Part shown: positions 29,417 to 38,299 of the stretch, piece by piece | Layout of the letters: each line of letters opens with the position of its first letter | How positions within the stretch are numbered: the first letter of the stretch is position 1 | From: JACKAQ01 sp020634975 [NCBI: Calditrichia bacterium] | GTDB taxonomy: Bacteria; Calditrichota; Calditrichia; RBG-13-44-9 | DNA: 64,000 bases | Assembly: GCA_020634975.1 (NCBI GenBank) | Contig: JACKAQ010000001.1 | Coordinates: 2,356,001-2,420,000 of the forward strand | Direction: 5' to 3' | Made by a program: the position numbers and the translations under genes | Notes under the pieces: model-generated | What the model was told of the DNA's origin: nothing | What the model saw: only the letters and a program-made list of their open reading frames with translations | The model's database searches: none

Positions 29417-32400
29417 ATGTACTACCAGATTAGATACATTGTATTCTTTTGTATCGTTTGTGTGCAGGCTGGTATAATGGCTCAAACCGGGTTGTTTGAT
29501 ATCCGGGATTCTGATGACCTGGTATTTTCCAATATTGGTGTTGAACAAGGATTATCGCATTCCGACGTTTACTGTATTACCCAGGATTCCAAAGGATTTA
29601 TGTGGTTCGGCACCGGTGACGGCCTCAATCGTTATGATGGATATTCATTTACAATATTTAAACACGATCCGCAGGATTCTTTGAGTTTGAGCCAGAATTT
29701 TGTTTTGGAATTGCTCGAAGATAAAACGGGCGCACTTTGGGTCGGTACGCGTGGCGGTGGGTTAAACCGTTTTAATCATAAAACGCAACAGTTTACCCGG
29801 TTTATGGCCGACTCAAGTCGGGCAGACGCCATCGGTGATAACGAAATATGGACTATTTTTATTGACAGCCAACAACAGCTATGGATCGGAACTGCGCATG
29901 GTGGGCTTAACCGGTTTAATGCTGCGACAGAATCGTTTGAGGTGTTCCGGCATGACCCGAATAACCCAAATAGTGTTAGCGATAAGGGTGTTGGTGCAAT
30001 TTACGAAGATCGCAACGGCATCCTCTGGATTGGTACCCAACACGGCGGCTTAAATCGTTTCGATCGGGAGAAAAAAACATTCAAATGGTATCGCCACGAT
30101 CCGGCAAACCCCAATAGCTTGGGTGGTGACAATATTATGACAATCGCCGAAGACGACAGCCGCATGCTTTGGATTGGAGTACACAAAGGGGGCTTAAACC
30201 GCTTTGATCGAGAAACAGAAACATTTACTCGTTTCACGCATCAGGAAAATGACCCAAACAGTCTCGGTGGGCATTCCGTTAGAGCAATATTGAAAGATGA
30301 TTCAGGTAAATTGCTATTGGGACATCATGGAGAAGGTGTTAGTTTGATGAATCCCGATAAAAAGACATTTAAGCGTCTGAAGTATGATCCTTTTGATGTA
30401 CAGAGTTTCTCTGGCAAATTTGTGCTTTCTATTTTCAAGGATACAAAGGGGTGTTTGTGGTTTGGCACAGAACTCGGGGTTATCAAAACACAAACACTAA
30501 AAAGTTTCACGCATTATCAAAAGCGTGTATTAAATGGCGACTTCCAAAAAGGTGATAACTTCATTTGGGCGATATATGAAGATCCGACAGAAGCAGGGCG
30601 TAAATTGTGGATTAGCACCCGGGATAGCGGACTTTACCATCTGAATCGGACAAATGGAACAGTGGTTCGTTATCAGCAAAACCCCCAAATTGCGAGCAGT
30701 TTGAGCAGCAATCAAATCACGTTTATTACAAAGGATAAATCGGGCAACTTTTGGATCGGCACGAATAATGGATTAAATCGCTTTAACCCGGATAAAGGTA
30801 TCTTCGAAAGATTCTCGACAGAAAGCCCGCCTCCGCACCAATTAAAAAACAACTACATATCGACGATTCTGGAAGACACGACCAGTGAGGGCAATGTGTT
30901 GTGGATCGGTACTCGAAGTGGCGGATTACATCAGTTAAATTTGGCAAACAACCATATTCGCCAGTTTCACTATCATCCCAATAGAATTAATACGAATGAG
31001 GACTATATTTTTCAATTAACCAAGGGTGATTTTAATGGCGAAAAAGTGATCTGGTTGGCCACCTACGGCGGCGGTTTGATCCGTTTTCACCCCAAATCGG
31101 CGTCTTTTTACGCATATCGCTTTGATGAAAAAAACGAGCAGTCGATTAGCAACAATTACCTTTATTCAATTTGTAAAGCCGGAAGTGGCGACTATTGGAT
31201 TGGCACGGCATCCGGTTTAAACAAGTTCGATCCTGTTACCGGAGTTTTCGAACGGTTCCATTTGAAAGATGGATTAACCAACGAAACCATTTACGGCATC
31301 CTCGAAGACGACGAAGGTTTTTTGTGGCTGGCGACAAACGCCGGAATTGAGAAGTTTGATCCGCAAAACCGGGTTTTCAGAAATTATAATGTGCAGGATG
31401 GTTTGCAGGGCAATCTGTTTGCGGACAATACCGGTGCGTATTTTAAAAGCAGCAGCGGCGAACTGTTTTTTGGCGGTAATAATGGTTTGAGTTCTTTTTT
31501 CCCCGATCAAATAACAGACAATCAGAATATCCCGCCAATTGTGTTTACAGATTTCAAGATTTTTAACAAATCCGTTCCCATCCGAAATGCCATAAAAAGC
31601 GCGGCATCTAACCAGTCATACTTCCTCGAAAGCGATATTTCTGAATGCGATGAAATAACCCTTTCCTACCGCGAAAGCGTATTTACGTTTGAATTTGCGG
31701 CGCTGGATTATACCGTTCCCGAAAAAAATCAATATGCCTATATGCTGGAGGGATTTGACGAAAACTGGACATATGTCGGTAATCAAAATACCGCAACGTA
31801 TACCAATATCGATCCGGGAGAATACGTTTTTCGCGTAAAAGGAAGCAACAACGATAACGTTTGGAATGAAAACGGCGCAGCCATTCGCCTGATTATTACG
31901 CCGCCGTGGTGGCGATCAACCTGGGCATATGTGATGTATGTTGTAACCGGAATTTTGTTGCTGATTATCGCCCGCCGCTTTGAAATCAACCGCCAGCAAC
32001 TCAAACACAAACTTGAAATTGAACATCTGCAGGCTGAAAAACTGGTAGAAATTGATCGAATGAAATCGCGTTTCTTTGCCAATATTTCCCATGAATTCCG
32101 CACGCCGCTGACCCTCATTAAAGGACCGGTTGAAAAATTATGGGAAAAGGTCACCGATGATGAGGGGCGCCATAACCTGAACCTGATTAGAAACAACTGT
32201 CAGCGCTTGATGGAACTCATCAACCAATTATTGGATCTTTCTAAGCTGGAATCCCGCAGGATGCGCCTTAAGGTTCGCAAAGAAGAACTGGTGAGCATGG
32301 TTCGTGGAATGACAATGGCATTCGAATCACTGGCGGAATTACACAATATCGAATTGATTGTAAATGCACCCAATGAAAAAGTTTATGTATATGTCGAACG

Positions 32401-33715
32401 TCGTAAATTTGAAATGATCATTTCAAATTTGCTGTCTAATGCCTTCAAATTTACACCGGAAGGTGGTAAAATTGCGGTTGAGTTAAAGCAAGATACAATC
32501 AATGATGAAGGCAAGGCAATCGGTCACCGGCAACTTCCGACCGGAAACAATGATTTTATCGAAATTGCCATAACGGACACGGGTATCGGTATTCAGCCAG
32601 AACACCAGGCGTATATTTTTGAACGCTTTTATCAGGTAGATGACTCAACAACCCGCCGTTATAGCGGCACCGGCATCGGGTTGGCTTTGGTGAACGAACT
32701 CGTTGAATTGCACGGCGGTAAAATTATCGTATCCAGCGATGTAAATAAAGGCAGCCAATTTGTGATTTTTTTGCCAACGGGAAAAGAGCATTTGAATCCG
32801 GAGGACATTATAAGTGATGAAGAAATCAGCACTTCCGGAAATGAACAGACGGAAAATGAACCGGCAATTTTCACCGATGAATATAAAACAAAGGATCGAT
32901 TTGACGATAACCGGCAACCAATTGTCATTGACGGGCGCAGTCCCAAAGAAAAAACAATATTGGTTATTGAAGACAACCCGGATGTACGGAAATACATTTG
33001 TGATACGCTGAAAGAAACGTATCATACGATTTCTGCAAAAAATGGAAAAATCGGTTTGGCAATAGCCGTAAAAGCATTTCCGGATTTAGTCGTTTGTGAT
33101 GTGATGATGCCGGAGATGGATGGTTTTTCATTTTGCGAAAAGCTAAAAACGGATGAAAAAACCAGCCATATCCCGGTTATTTTACTGACAGCCAAAGCAT
33201 CGGAAGAAAACAGGCTTGCCGGTTTGGAAATTGGTGCTGATGATTATTTGACCAAACCGTTTAGCGCTCCGGAATTGCTGGCGCGTATCAAAAACCTGAT
33301 TGCACAACGCCGTCGATTGCAGGAATTGTTTCAATCGCAAATAATACTGGCGCCCGGCGACGTGACCGTAACCTCGATGGATCAACAATTTTTGCAAAAA
33401 GCCATCGATATTATTGAAGCGCATATTTCCGACACAGATTTTACTGCAGAAATATTCAGCTCTGAAATGAGCGTGAGTCGGGTGCATTTGAACCGCAAAA
33501 TTAAAGTTATTACCGGCTTAACAACCACCCATTTTATTCGTTCGATACGGCTAAAACGCGCTGCACAGTTATTGCCCCAAAAAAGCGGTAACATTTCCGA
33601 AATTGCCTATAGTGTCGGGTTCAACAATCCATCGTTTTTTGCCACATGTTTTCGGGAGCAATTTGGTGTTTCGCCATCAGAATTTGTGCACCGTCAGACC
33701 GAAAAAAAAGCATAA
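29417..33715 (+). CDS. Hybrid two-component system protein, second paralogue
   Basis: 1,432 residues with the same architecture as the protein at 12926. Signal peptide (YIVFFCIVCVQAGIMAQ), about 14 propeller repeats with very regular LWIGT-x-x-GGLNRFN units, Y_Y_Y domain, membrane segment after WWRSTW (near residue 830), HisKA His892 (SHEFRTP), HATPase (NLLSNAFKF, DTGIGI, GTGIGLAL), receiver Asp1228 (VCDVMMPE) and AraC-type HTH (ISEIAYSVGFNNPSFFATCF). The propeller repeats are closer to each other than in the first paralogue. It starts about 380 bases after the second giant secreted gene and precedes two more sorting-tail proteins. The signal sensed is unknown. Confidence 0.93.
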   Translation: MYYQIRYIVFFCIVCVQAGIMAQTGLFDIRDSDDLVFSNIGVEQGLSHSDVYCITQDSKGFMWFGTGDGLNRYDGYSFTIFKHDPQDSLSLSQNFVLELLEDKTGALWVGTRGGGLNRFNHKTQQFTRFMADSSRADAIGDNEIWTIFIDSQQQLWIGTAHGGLNRFNAATESFEVFRHDPNNPNSVSDKGVGAIYEDRNGILWIGTQHGGLNRFDREKKTFKWYRHDPANPNSLGGDNIMTIAEDDSRMLWIGVHKGGLNRFDRETETFTRFTHQENDPNSLGGHSVRAILKDDSGKLLLGHHGEGVSLMNPDKKTFKRLKYDPFDVQSFSGKFVLSIFKDTKGCLWFGTELGVIKTQTLKSFTHYQKRVLNGDFQKGDNFIWAIYEDPTEAGRKLWISTRDSGLYHLNRTNGTVVRYQQNPQIASSLSSNQITFITKDKSGNFWIGTNNGLNRFNPDKGIFERFSTESPPPHQLKNNYISTILEDTTSEGNVLWIGTRSGGLHQLNLANNHIRQFHYHPNRINTNEDYIFQLTKGDFNGEKVIWLATYGGGLIRFHPKSASFYAYRFDEKNEQSISNNYLYSICKAGSGDYWIGTASGLNKFDPVTGVFERFHLKDGLTNETIYGILEDDEGFLWLATNAGIEKFDPQNRVFRNYNVQDGLQGNLFADNTGAYFKSSSGELFFGGNNGLSSFFPDQITDNQNIPPIVFTDFKIFNKSVPIRNAIKSAASNQSYFLESDISECDEITLSYRESVFTFEFAALDYTVPEKNQYAYMLEGFDENWTYVGNQNTATYTNIDPGEYVFRVKGSNNDNVWNENGAAIRLIITPPWWRSTWAYVMYVVTGILLLIIARRFEINRQQLKHKLEIEHLQAEKLVEIDRMKSRFFANISHEFRTPLTLIKGPVEKLWEKVTDDEGRHNLNLIRNNCQRLMELINQLLDLSKLESRRMRLKVRKEELVSMVRGMTMAFESLAELHNIELIVNAPNEKVYVYVERRKFEMIISNLLSNAFKFTPEGGKIAVELKQDTINDEGKAIGHRQLPTGNNDFIEIAITDTGIGIQPEHQAYIFERFYQVDDSTTRRYSGTGIGLALVNELVELHGGKIIVSSDVNKGSQFVIFLPTGKEHLNPEDIISDEEISTSGNEQTENEPAIFTDEYKTKDRFDDNRQPIVIDGRSPKEKTILVIEDNPDVRKYICDTLKETYHTISAKNGKIGLAIAVKAFPDLVVCDVMMPEMDGFSFCEKLKTDEKTSHIPVILLTAKASEENRLAGLEIGADDYLTKPFSAPELLARIKNLIAQRRRLQELFQSQIILAPGDVTVTSMDQQFLQKAIDIIEAHISDTDFTAEIFSSEMSVSRVHLNRKIKVITGLTTTHFIRSIRLKRAAQLLPQKSGNISEIAYSVGFNNPSFFATCFREQFGVSPSEFVHRQTEKKA

Positions 33716-34091
33716 ACCTGCCTTAATACCCCCTTTTTGTTTCAAGATTTAAAGGTTTTGTTTTCTGAGTGGTAGACTCGGCGATAGTGTTTAAATAAAT
33801 TTATCCCGAAGCTTACGGTGCCAAACGGAAATGAAATTCAGAAATCCATACCACAACTATCCTTTTGGGAAGTGGGTTGAATTTTTCGTTCGCCTCTTGT
33901 TAATGTTCGCCCTGTGACAAATAAAATCGCCTATAAAAACTCCATACATTCACGGATGAGTGCTGCCCAAAGGCAGGTTGCTTACAGTCTGCCTTTGGTT
34001 GTTTTGCTGGCTATGTCTATAATTTACAATTGTTTATGGTTTGGATATCTATAAACAACCGTTGATGTATGTTTACGAAAGGAAGGCAGTT
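33716..34091. other. Intergenic region after the second hybrid sensor
   Basis: No supported ORF. It contains the hairpin at 33967-33998 and the start region of the YCF48-like gene (AAAGGAAGG before the GTG at 34092). Confidence 0.4.
33967..33998 (+). terminator. Hairpin, possible terminator
   Basis: Perfect 10-base arms CCAAAGGCAG and CTGCCTTTGG around a 12-base loop, followed by TTGTTTT. It lies about 250 bases after the hybrid sensor stop and before the YCF48-like gene. Confidence 0.5.
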
Positions 34092-35361
34092 GTGAAAGCG
34101 ATATTAAACACATTCGTAATCCTCGCTTTACCATTTTCATTTTTGATTGGTCAAACATCAGGTTGGCATTCTCAGAATAGTGGAACCACCCGTGGATTGA
34201 ATGGAATTTATTTTATAAATGATTCAACAGGGTGGGTTGTCGGGAACGCCGGAACAATTTTATATACTAGCAACCAGGAAACTTGTGGACTCATCAAAAC
34301 GGGAATACAAGCAGAAATTTAAGTGGGATAGATTTTGTAACAGATTTAGTTGGATGGGCTGTTGGAGATAACGGAACAATAATAATGACTACAAATAAGG
34401 GAATAACATGGGAATCGCAAACACTTGGCTCATCTGCAAATCTGAATGCTGTGGATTTTCAAAATGACAGTATTGGTTGGGTCTGCGGAGATAATGGTGC
34501 TGTTTTTTCTACTGTTGATGGTGGTAATAGTTGGATGTCTGTCGGATTCGGCACATCTTATGAGATGGAGGATTTGCATTTTTTGATGACCAAAATGGAT
34601 TTGTTGTTGGTGGGAATATGTTTCTTAATACAACTGATGGCGGTATGACCTGGGATCACTTAGGTCCGATTGCGGAAGATACTTACCATTTGAGCATTCA
34701 ATTTTTATCACCTTCATTTGGATGGGTCGTTGGTTCTTATGGAGATTTATTTTTAGGGTATACCGGGGTAATTGCGCAATGGCAGTCTCCCGGCGGTTAC
34801 TTTGATTATGTAGGTGGCTCATCGTTTTCTTTAAATAGCGTTTGCTTTATCACTACTTTAAAAGGTTGGATAGTGGGTGATAATGGTAGCATTCTAAGCA
34901 CTACTGATGGTGGTTCAAATTGGGAAACACAGGTTAGCGGTACCGAAAGAGATTTGCAAGATATTGTATTTATTAGTGATACAACTGGCTGGGCTATTGG
35001 CAACAATGGTACGATTCTTTCTACAAAAAGTGGTGGATTAGTGGCAATTGAAGACAAGCTGAGCTCAATTTCTATGCACCCGGAATCATTTGTTTTACAC
35101 GGGAATTTCCCTAACCCGTTCAACCCGTCAACAACAATTCGTTATGAATTGTTCAAGCCCGCAAATGTGCTTTTAATAATTTTTGATTTACTCGGAAATG
35201 AAATTAAAACGCTGGTCCAGTCCCGCCAAAATGCCGGTGAATACAATTGGGTTTGGGATGGGACAAATGGTGAGAATATGCCCGTAAGTTCGGGTGTTTA
35301 TATCTATCAACTTTCCGTTGATCAACACATCGAAAGCAAAAAAATGCTGCTGGTTCGGTAG
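34092..35361 (+). pseudogene. YCF48-like propeller protein with sorting tail, two frameshifts
   Basis: One gene read in three frames (34092 to about 34280, about 34283-34580, about 34580-35361). Signal peptide ending LIGQTSG; repeats of the YCF48/photosystem-assembly propeller type (STGWVVGNAGTILYT, VGWAVGDNGTII, GWIVGDNGSIL, TGWAIGNNGTIL); C-terminal NFPNPFNPSTTIRYEL ... KMLLVR sorting tail. Each break is fixed by one base in a homopolymer: an extra G near 34277-34278 restores NQGNLWTHQNG, and an extra T in the run 34579-34584 restores HFFDDQNGFVVGGN. Sequencing error is therefore more likely than decay. The GTG at 34092 is chosen as start because of AAAGGAAGG. It could be a normal surface protein of about 420 residues. 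Confidence 0.75.
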
Positions 35362-35452
35362 CAATTTTTTACAGCCGTTTGGCCAAAAAACCACACACAT
35401 TAATTGTTGGACAAATGTCCAGATGTCAATCATTTCACTCAGGAAGGTTATT

Positions 35453-37474
35453 ATGAAATTAACGTTAATCGTTTCTCTGCTTTTATTGCCACTTGCATTC
35501 CTGATTGGTCAAACATCAGGTGATGCGGATATTTCTGAAAGGTTTTTTGTCAATTCAGCGATGCTGGGAAATATGCCCCACCAAAATCCCGGCAAATTCA
35601 ACACGCTGAAACGTGTACCGCAGGATTATCCGACCATCCAATCCGCAATTGACGCTGCTGAAGACAGCGACACAGTTTTGGTTGACGCCGGCACATATTT
35701 TGAAAATATCAATTTCCTCGGTAAAAAAATTCATGTTGCCAGCCATTTTATTCTCGATAGCGATACCACGCACATCAGCAACACGGTTATAAATGGCAGC
35801 CAGCCGAGTAATCCGGACAGCGGTTCGGTGGTCTATTTTGTTACCGGAGAAGATACCAACTCTGTGCTATACGGATTTACAATTACAGGGGGAAGCGGCA
35901 CAATCAATCAATTTGCACCAAATTTTGCACCAAAAGTCGGTGGCGGTATTTACTGCTTTGCCGGTGCCAAAATCCAGCACAATTTCATTACAAACAATTC
36001 AATTGTACATAGCGATAGCGCTTTTGGTTGCGGGATTTTTGGCGCAGCTTTTAATGATGAACATATTATCATTAGCAATAATGTCATTTCAGGCGGGTCT
36101 ATGGAAGCCGATGGCGTTTGGGGTGGTGGTATTTATGTTGTTGCATCCGGACAGGCGCATGTGGTTATCGCCGATAATAATATTTCCAAAAATACAATAA
36201 TTGCCGGAGTCGGCTCAACTGCCGGTGCGGGTATTGCCTGCGAGTCATCCCAGGCTACACAAATCATTTTCGATATTTACGGAAATACGATCGCAAACAA
36301 CAAATCTGTTTCAATATCCGGTTTTAGTTACGGCGGCGGGGTTCATATGTTTGCGGCACCGTTCAGGATGAAAAATAACCGTATTGCTTACAACGTAATC
36401 GGTAATAATACAGCGTCTTATGGCTCCGGTATGCGATTCATACTGTGCAATAATTCGTTGTTGGACAATAATACTTTTCGCTCAAACCGGTATCTTGAGC
36501 GAAACACATTTTCTCTTGGCGGCGGAATATTGATGCAGAATAATAACAATGTCTTAATTCAAAATAATCTGATTATCGAAAATACATCCATCGAAGGCGG
36601 CGGTTTATTCATCCAGACACTTACGCTGGCGAAAGGGGCGAATGACGATTATAACAAAAACAATGTGGCTGCATTGGGCGGTAGCGCTTTTTCCACAGTA
36701 ACAGGACTTCCAAATAATCACAACTTTAATGTATCAAATGTCGCTTCGCCATTAATGATCAATAATACCATTAGCAGAAATTATGCGACGAATAGTGGGG
36801 GCGCCATTTATAATCAAAATACTCAGTCAGTGGTGATCAACAGTATCCTATGGGGAAATTTCACTGTAAGGGGATCAGAAATAGATGTAATTAGCGGATC
36901 CGTTTCGGTTCGCCACAGCAATATTCAGGGTGGATGGACGGGCGATGGCAATATTGATGTCGATCCGTTTTTTGCAGACAGAGTGGATTTTCAACTGTCT
37001 GATTCCAGTCATTGTTTAGGTGCAGGCATTGATTCAATAGAAATTGGTGGGATTTGGTATGTTGCACCTGCGACAGATTATGGCGGTAATCTGCGCCCCA
37101 GCCCAACTGGATCAATGCCCGATATGGGTGCATGGGAATCGCCGTTTGATTCTACTCTCGTTGGGATTCCGCAACCGGGATTTGAGAATAATCCAAAAAC
37201 ATTTTCACTGGAACAAAATTACCCTAACCCGTTCAATCCTGCAACGCAAATTCGTTATGTTTTGCCTTATTTAAGCAACATAAAATTAACGGTTTACAAT
37301 CTTTTGGGGCAAACGGTTGCAACGTTGGTAAATAGCAAGCAATCCGCAGGCAGATACACGATTTTATGGGATGGAAAAAACGATAGCGGTGTTCAGCAGC
37401 CCAGCGGTATTTATTTTTATCGACTAAAAACTGGCGGTTTTAGTGACACTAAAAAAATGATGCTTCTGCGATAG
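35453..37474 (+). CDS. Secreted right-handed beta-helix protein with sorting tail
   Basis: About 673 residues from the ATG at 35453, which has AGGAAGG at ideal distance; the open frame extends upstream to 35294. The signal peptide (SLLLLPLAFLIGQTSG) is almost the same as that of the gene just upstream. The body (residues about 50-560) is a parallel beta-helix of the pectate-lyase/polymorphic-repeat type, opening with DYPTIQSAIDAAEDSDTVLV and continuing with repeated Asn-rich coils (NNVISGG, NNISKNTI, NNRIAYNVI). The tail from about residue 583 (NYPNPFNPATQIRYVLP ... KMMLLR) is the sorting signal. Such helices bind or cleave polysaccharides, but no lyase catalytic set was identified, so function stays open. 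Confidence 0.87.
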   Translation: MKLTLIVSLLLLPLAFLIGQTSGDADISERFFVNSAMLGNMPHQNPGKFNTLKRVPQDYPTIQSAIDAAEDSDTVLVDAGTYFENINFLGKKIHVASHFILDSDTTHISNTVINGSQPSNPDSGSVVYFVTGEDTNSVLYGFTITGGSGTINQFAPNFAPKVGGGIYCFAGAKIQHNFITNNSIVHSDSAFGCGIFGAAFNDEHIIISNNVISGGSMEADGVWGGGIYVVASGQAHVVIADNNISKNTIIAGVGSTAGAGIACESSQATQIIFDIYGNTIANNKSVSISGFSYGGGVHMFAAPFRMKNNRIAYNVIGNNTASYGSGMRFILCNNSLLDNNTFRSNRYLERNTFSLGGGILMQNNNNVLIQNNLIIENTSIEGGGLFIQTLTLAKGANDDYNKNNVAALGGSAFSTVTGLPNNHNFNVSNVASPLMINNTISRNYATNSGGAIYNQNTQSVVINSILWGNFTVRGSEIDVISGSVSVRHSNIQGGWTGDGNIDVDPFFADRVDFQLSDSSHCLGAGIDSIEIGGIWYVAPATDYGGNLRPSPTGSMPDMGAWESPFDSTLVGIPQPGFENNPKTFSLEQNYPNPFNPATQIRYVLPYLSNIKLTVYNLLGQTVATLVNSKQSAGRYTILWDGKNDSGVQQPSGIYFYRLKTGGFSDTKKMMLLR

Positions 37475-37493
37475 AATTTAATTATCAATTGCA

Positions 37494-37538
37494 TTTTGCA
37501 AGGCAGCGGTCACCGGTTCGAGTCCGGTATTGCCCCCA
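37494..37538 (+). pseudogene. Displaced 3' half of a tRNA gene (anticodon TGC, probably Ala), att-like
   Basis: Reads as tRNA from the anticodon loop on: loop TTTGCAA (anticodon TGC), 3' anticodon strand GGCAG, variable CGGTC, T-arm ACCGG-TTCGAGT-CCGGT, then ATTGCCC. The usual discriminator plus CCA is not intact (CCAT). There is no 5' half: upstream sequence is the end of the beta-helix gene, and the 5' anticodon strand (CTGCC expected) is missing. It has the same structure as the fragment at 4533-4580 but derives from a different tRNA. Amino-acid identity is inferred from the anticodon position by alignment with the Val fragment. Confidence 0.7.
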
Positions 37539-37541
37539 TCA

Positions 37542-37577
37542 ATAAACCCCGTAAAATGGAAGTTTTGCGGGGTTTTG
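37542..37577 (+). terminator. Intrinsic terminator behind the second tRNA fragment
   Basis: AAACCCCGTAAAA and TTTTGCGGGGTTTT arms followed by T-rich sequence. Nearly identical to the terminator at 4587-4624. Confidence 0.85.
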
Positions 37578-37789
37578 CTTGTTCGGCTGGGTTTGCGGTT
37601 TTGGGCTTCGGTGGCAAAATGCTTCAGGCGTTTGAGAAAGTGATTTTTCATATCTTTTTGAATTATGGATGCTTGCACAAGAATAATTTTGTTTGTATTC
37701 TGATTAAATTATTTTAAGCTTATGTAATCAGTTATTTCAATATTGTATAATACAGGACTTATTGTTTAACCACTATAACATTGATACTT

Positions 37790-38245
37790 ATGGCAATTTT
37801 TAATCTTAATATCAACGGTAAAAAGCAGCAGGTGGATGTTGATCCATCTACGCCGATGCTTTGGGTGCTCCGGGATCACCTTCAGCTGGTTGGCACCAAA
37901 TTTGGTTGCGGCATTGCCCAATGCGGCTCATGCACCATACTGATGGGCGACATTGCAATCCGCTCATGCCAACTACCCGTTTCCACTGTGGGAAGCCAGG
38001 CGATCACGACCATCGAAGGATTGTCGGAAAATGGCGATCACCCGCTTCAGGAAGCCTGGCTGGCTCACGATGTGCCCCAATGCGGGTATTGTCAGGCGGG
38101 GCAAATTATGAACGCAGCAGCGCTGTTAAAGGCGAATCCCGATCCGAGTGACGAAGAAATAGATGCCGCAATGAATGGCAATATCTGCCGTTGCGGCACG
38201 TATACCCGCATCAAAGCTGCCATTAAAACAGCGGCCAAATTGTAA
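37790..38245 (+). CDS. (2Fe-2S) subunit of a xanthine-dehydrogenase-family molybdenum hydroxylase (IorA-like)
   Basis: A 151-residue electron-transfer subunit holding two [2Fe-2S] clusters. The plant-ferredoxin-type N-terminal cluster uses FGCGIAQCGSC plus a later Cys (IRSC). The all-helical C-terminal cluster uses PQCGYCQAGQ and ICRCGTYTRI. Start ATG 37790 is chosen over an upstream ATT-type extension. It precedes the molybdopterin subunit by about 80 bases (stop 38245, large-subunit ATG 38320 or 38300). There is no FAD subunit in the cluster, as in isoquinoline 1-oxidoreductase-type enzymes that pass electrons to cytochrome or another carrier. Confidence 0.92.
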   Translation: MAIFNLNINGKKQQVDVDPSTPMLWVLRDHLQLVGTKFGCGIAQCGSCTILMGDIAIRSCQLPVSTVGSQAITTIEGLSENGDHPLQEAWLAHDVPQCGYCQAGQIMNAAALLKANPDPSDEEIDAAMNGNICRCGTYTRIKAAIKTAAKL

Positions 38246-38299
38246 TTTGGCTGAATTATCGGGATCATCAGGAATTCATAAAACTTTAAAAGATCTGTT

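Larger units (their letters stand above)
37475..37789. other. Intergenic region at the tRNA fragment
   Basis: Contains the second tRNA 3' half and its terminator, then an AT-rich stretch that should hold the promoter of the molybdenum hydroxylase genes. The minus-strand frame 37478-37678 is an antisense artefact of the tRNA sequence. Confidence 0.5.

Noticed and set aside
34092-35361. Programmed frameshifting in the YCF48-like gene
   Set aside because: No slippery heptamer or family precedent; each break is a single missing base in a short homopolymer.
12926-37474. Polysaccharide utilisation locus
   Set aside because: Hybrid sensors are present, but there is no SusC/SusD pair and no recognisable glycoside hydrolase; the beta-helix protein alone is not enough.
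37478-37678. Minus-strand 66-codon ORF containing GNTGLEPVT
   Set aside because: It is the antisense of the tRNA fragment; such ORFs are well-known false predictions over tRNA genes.
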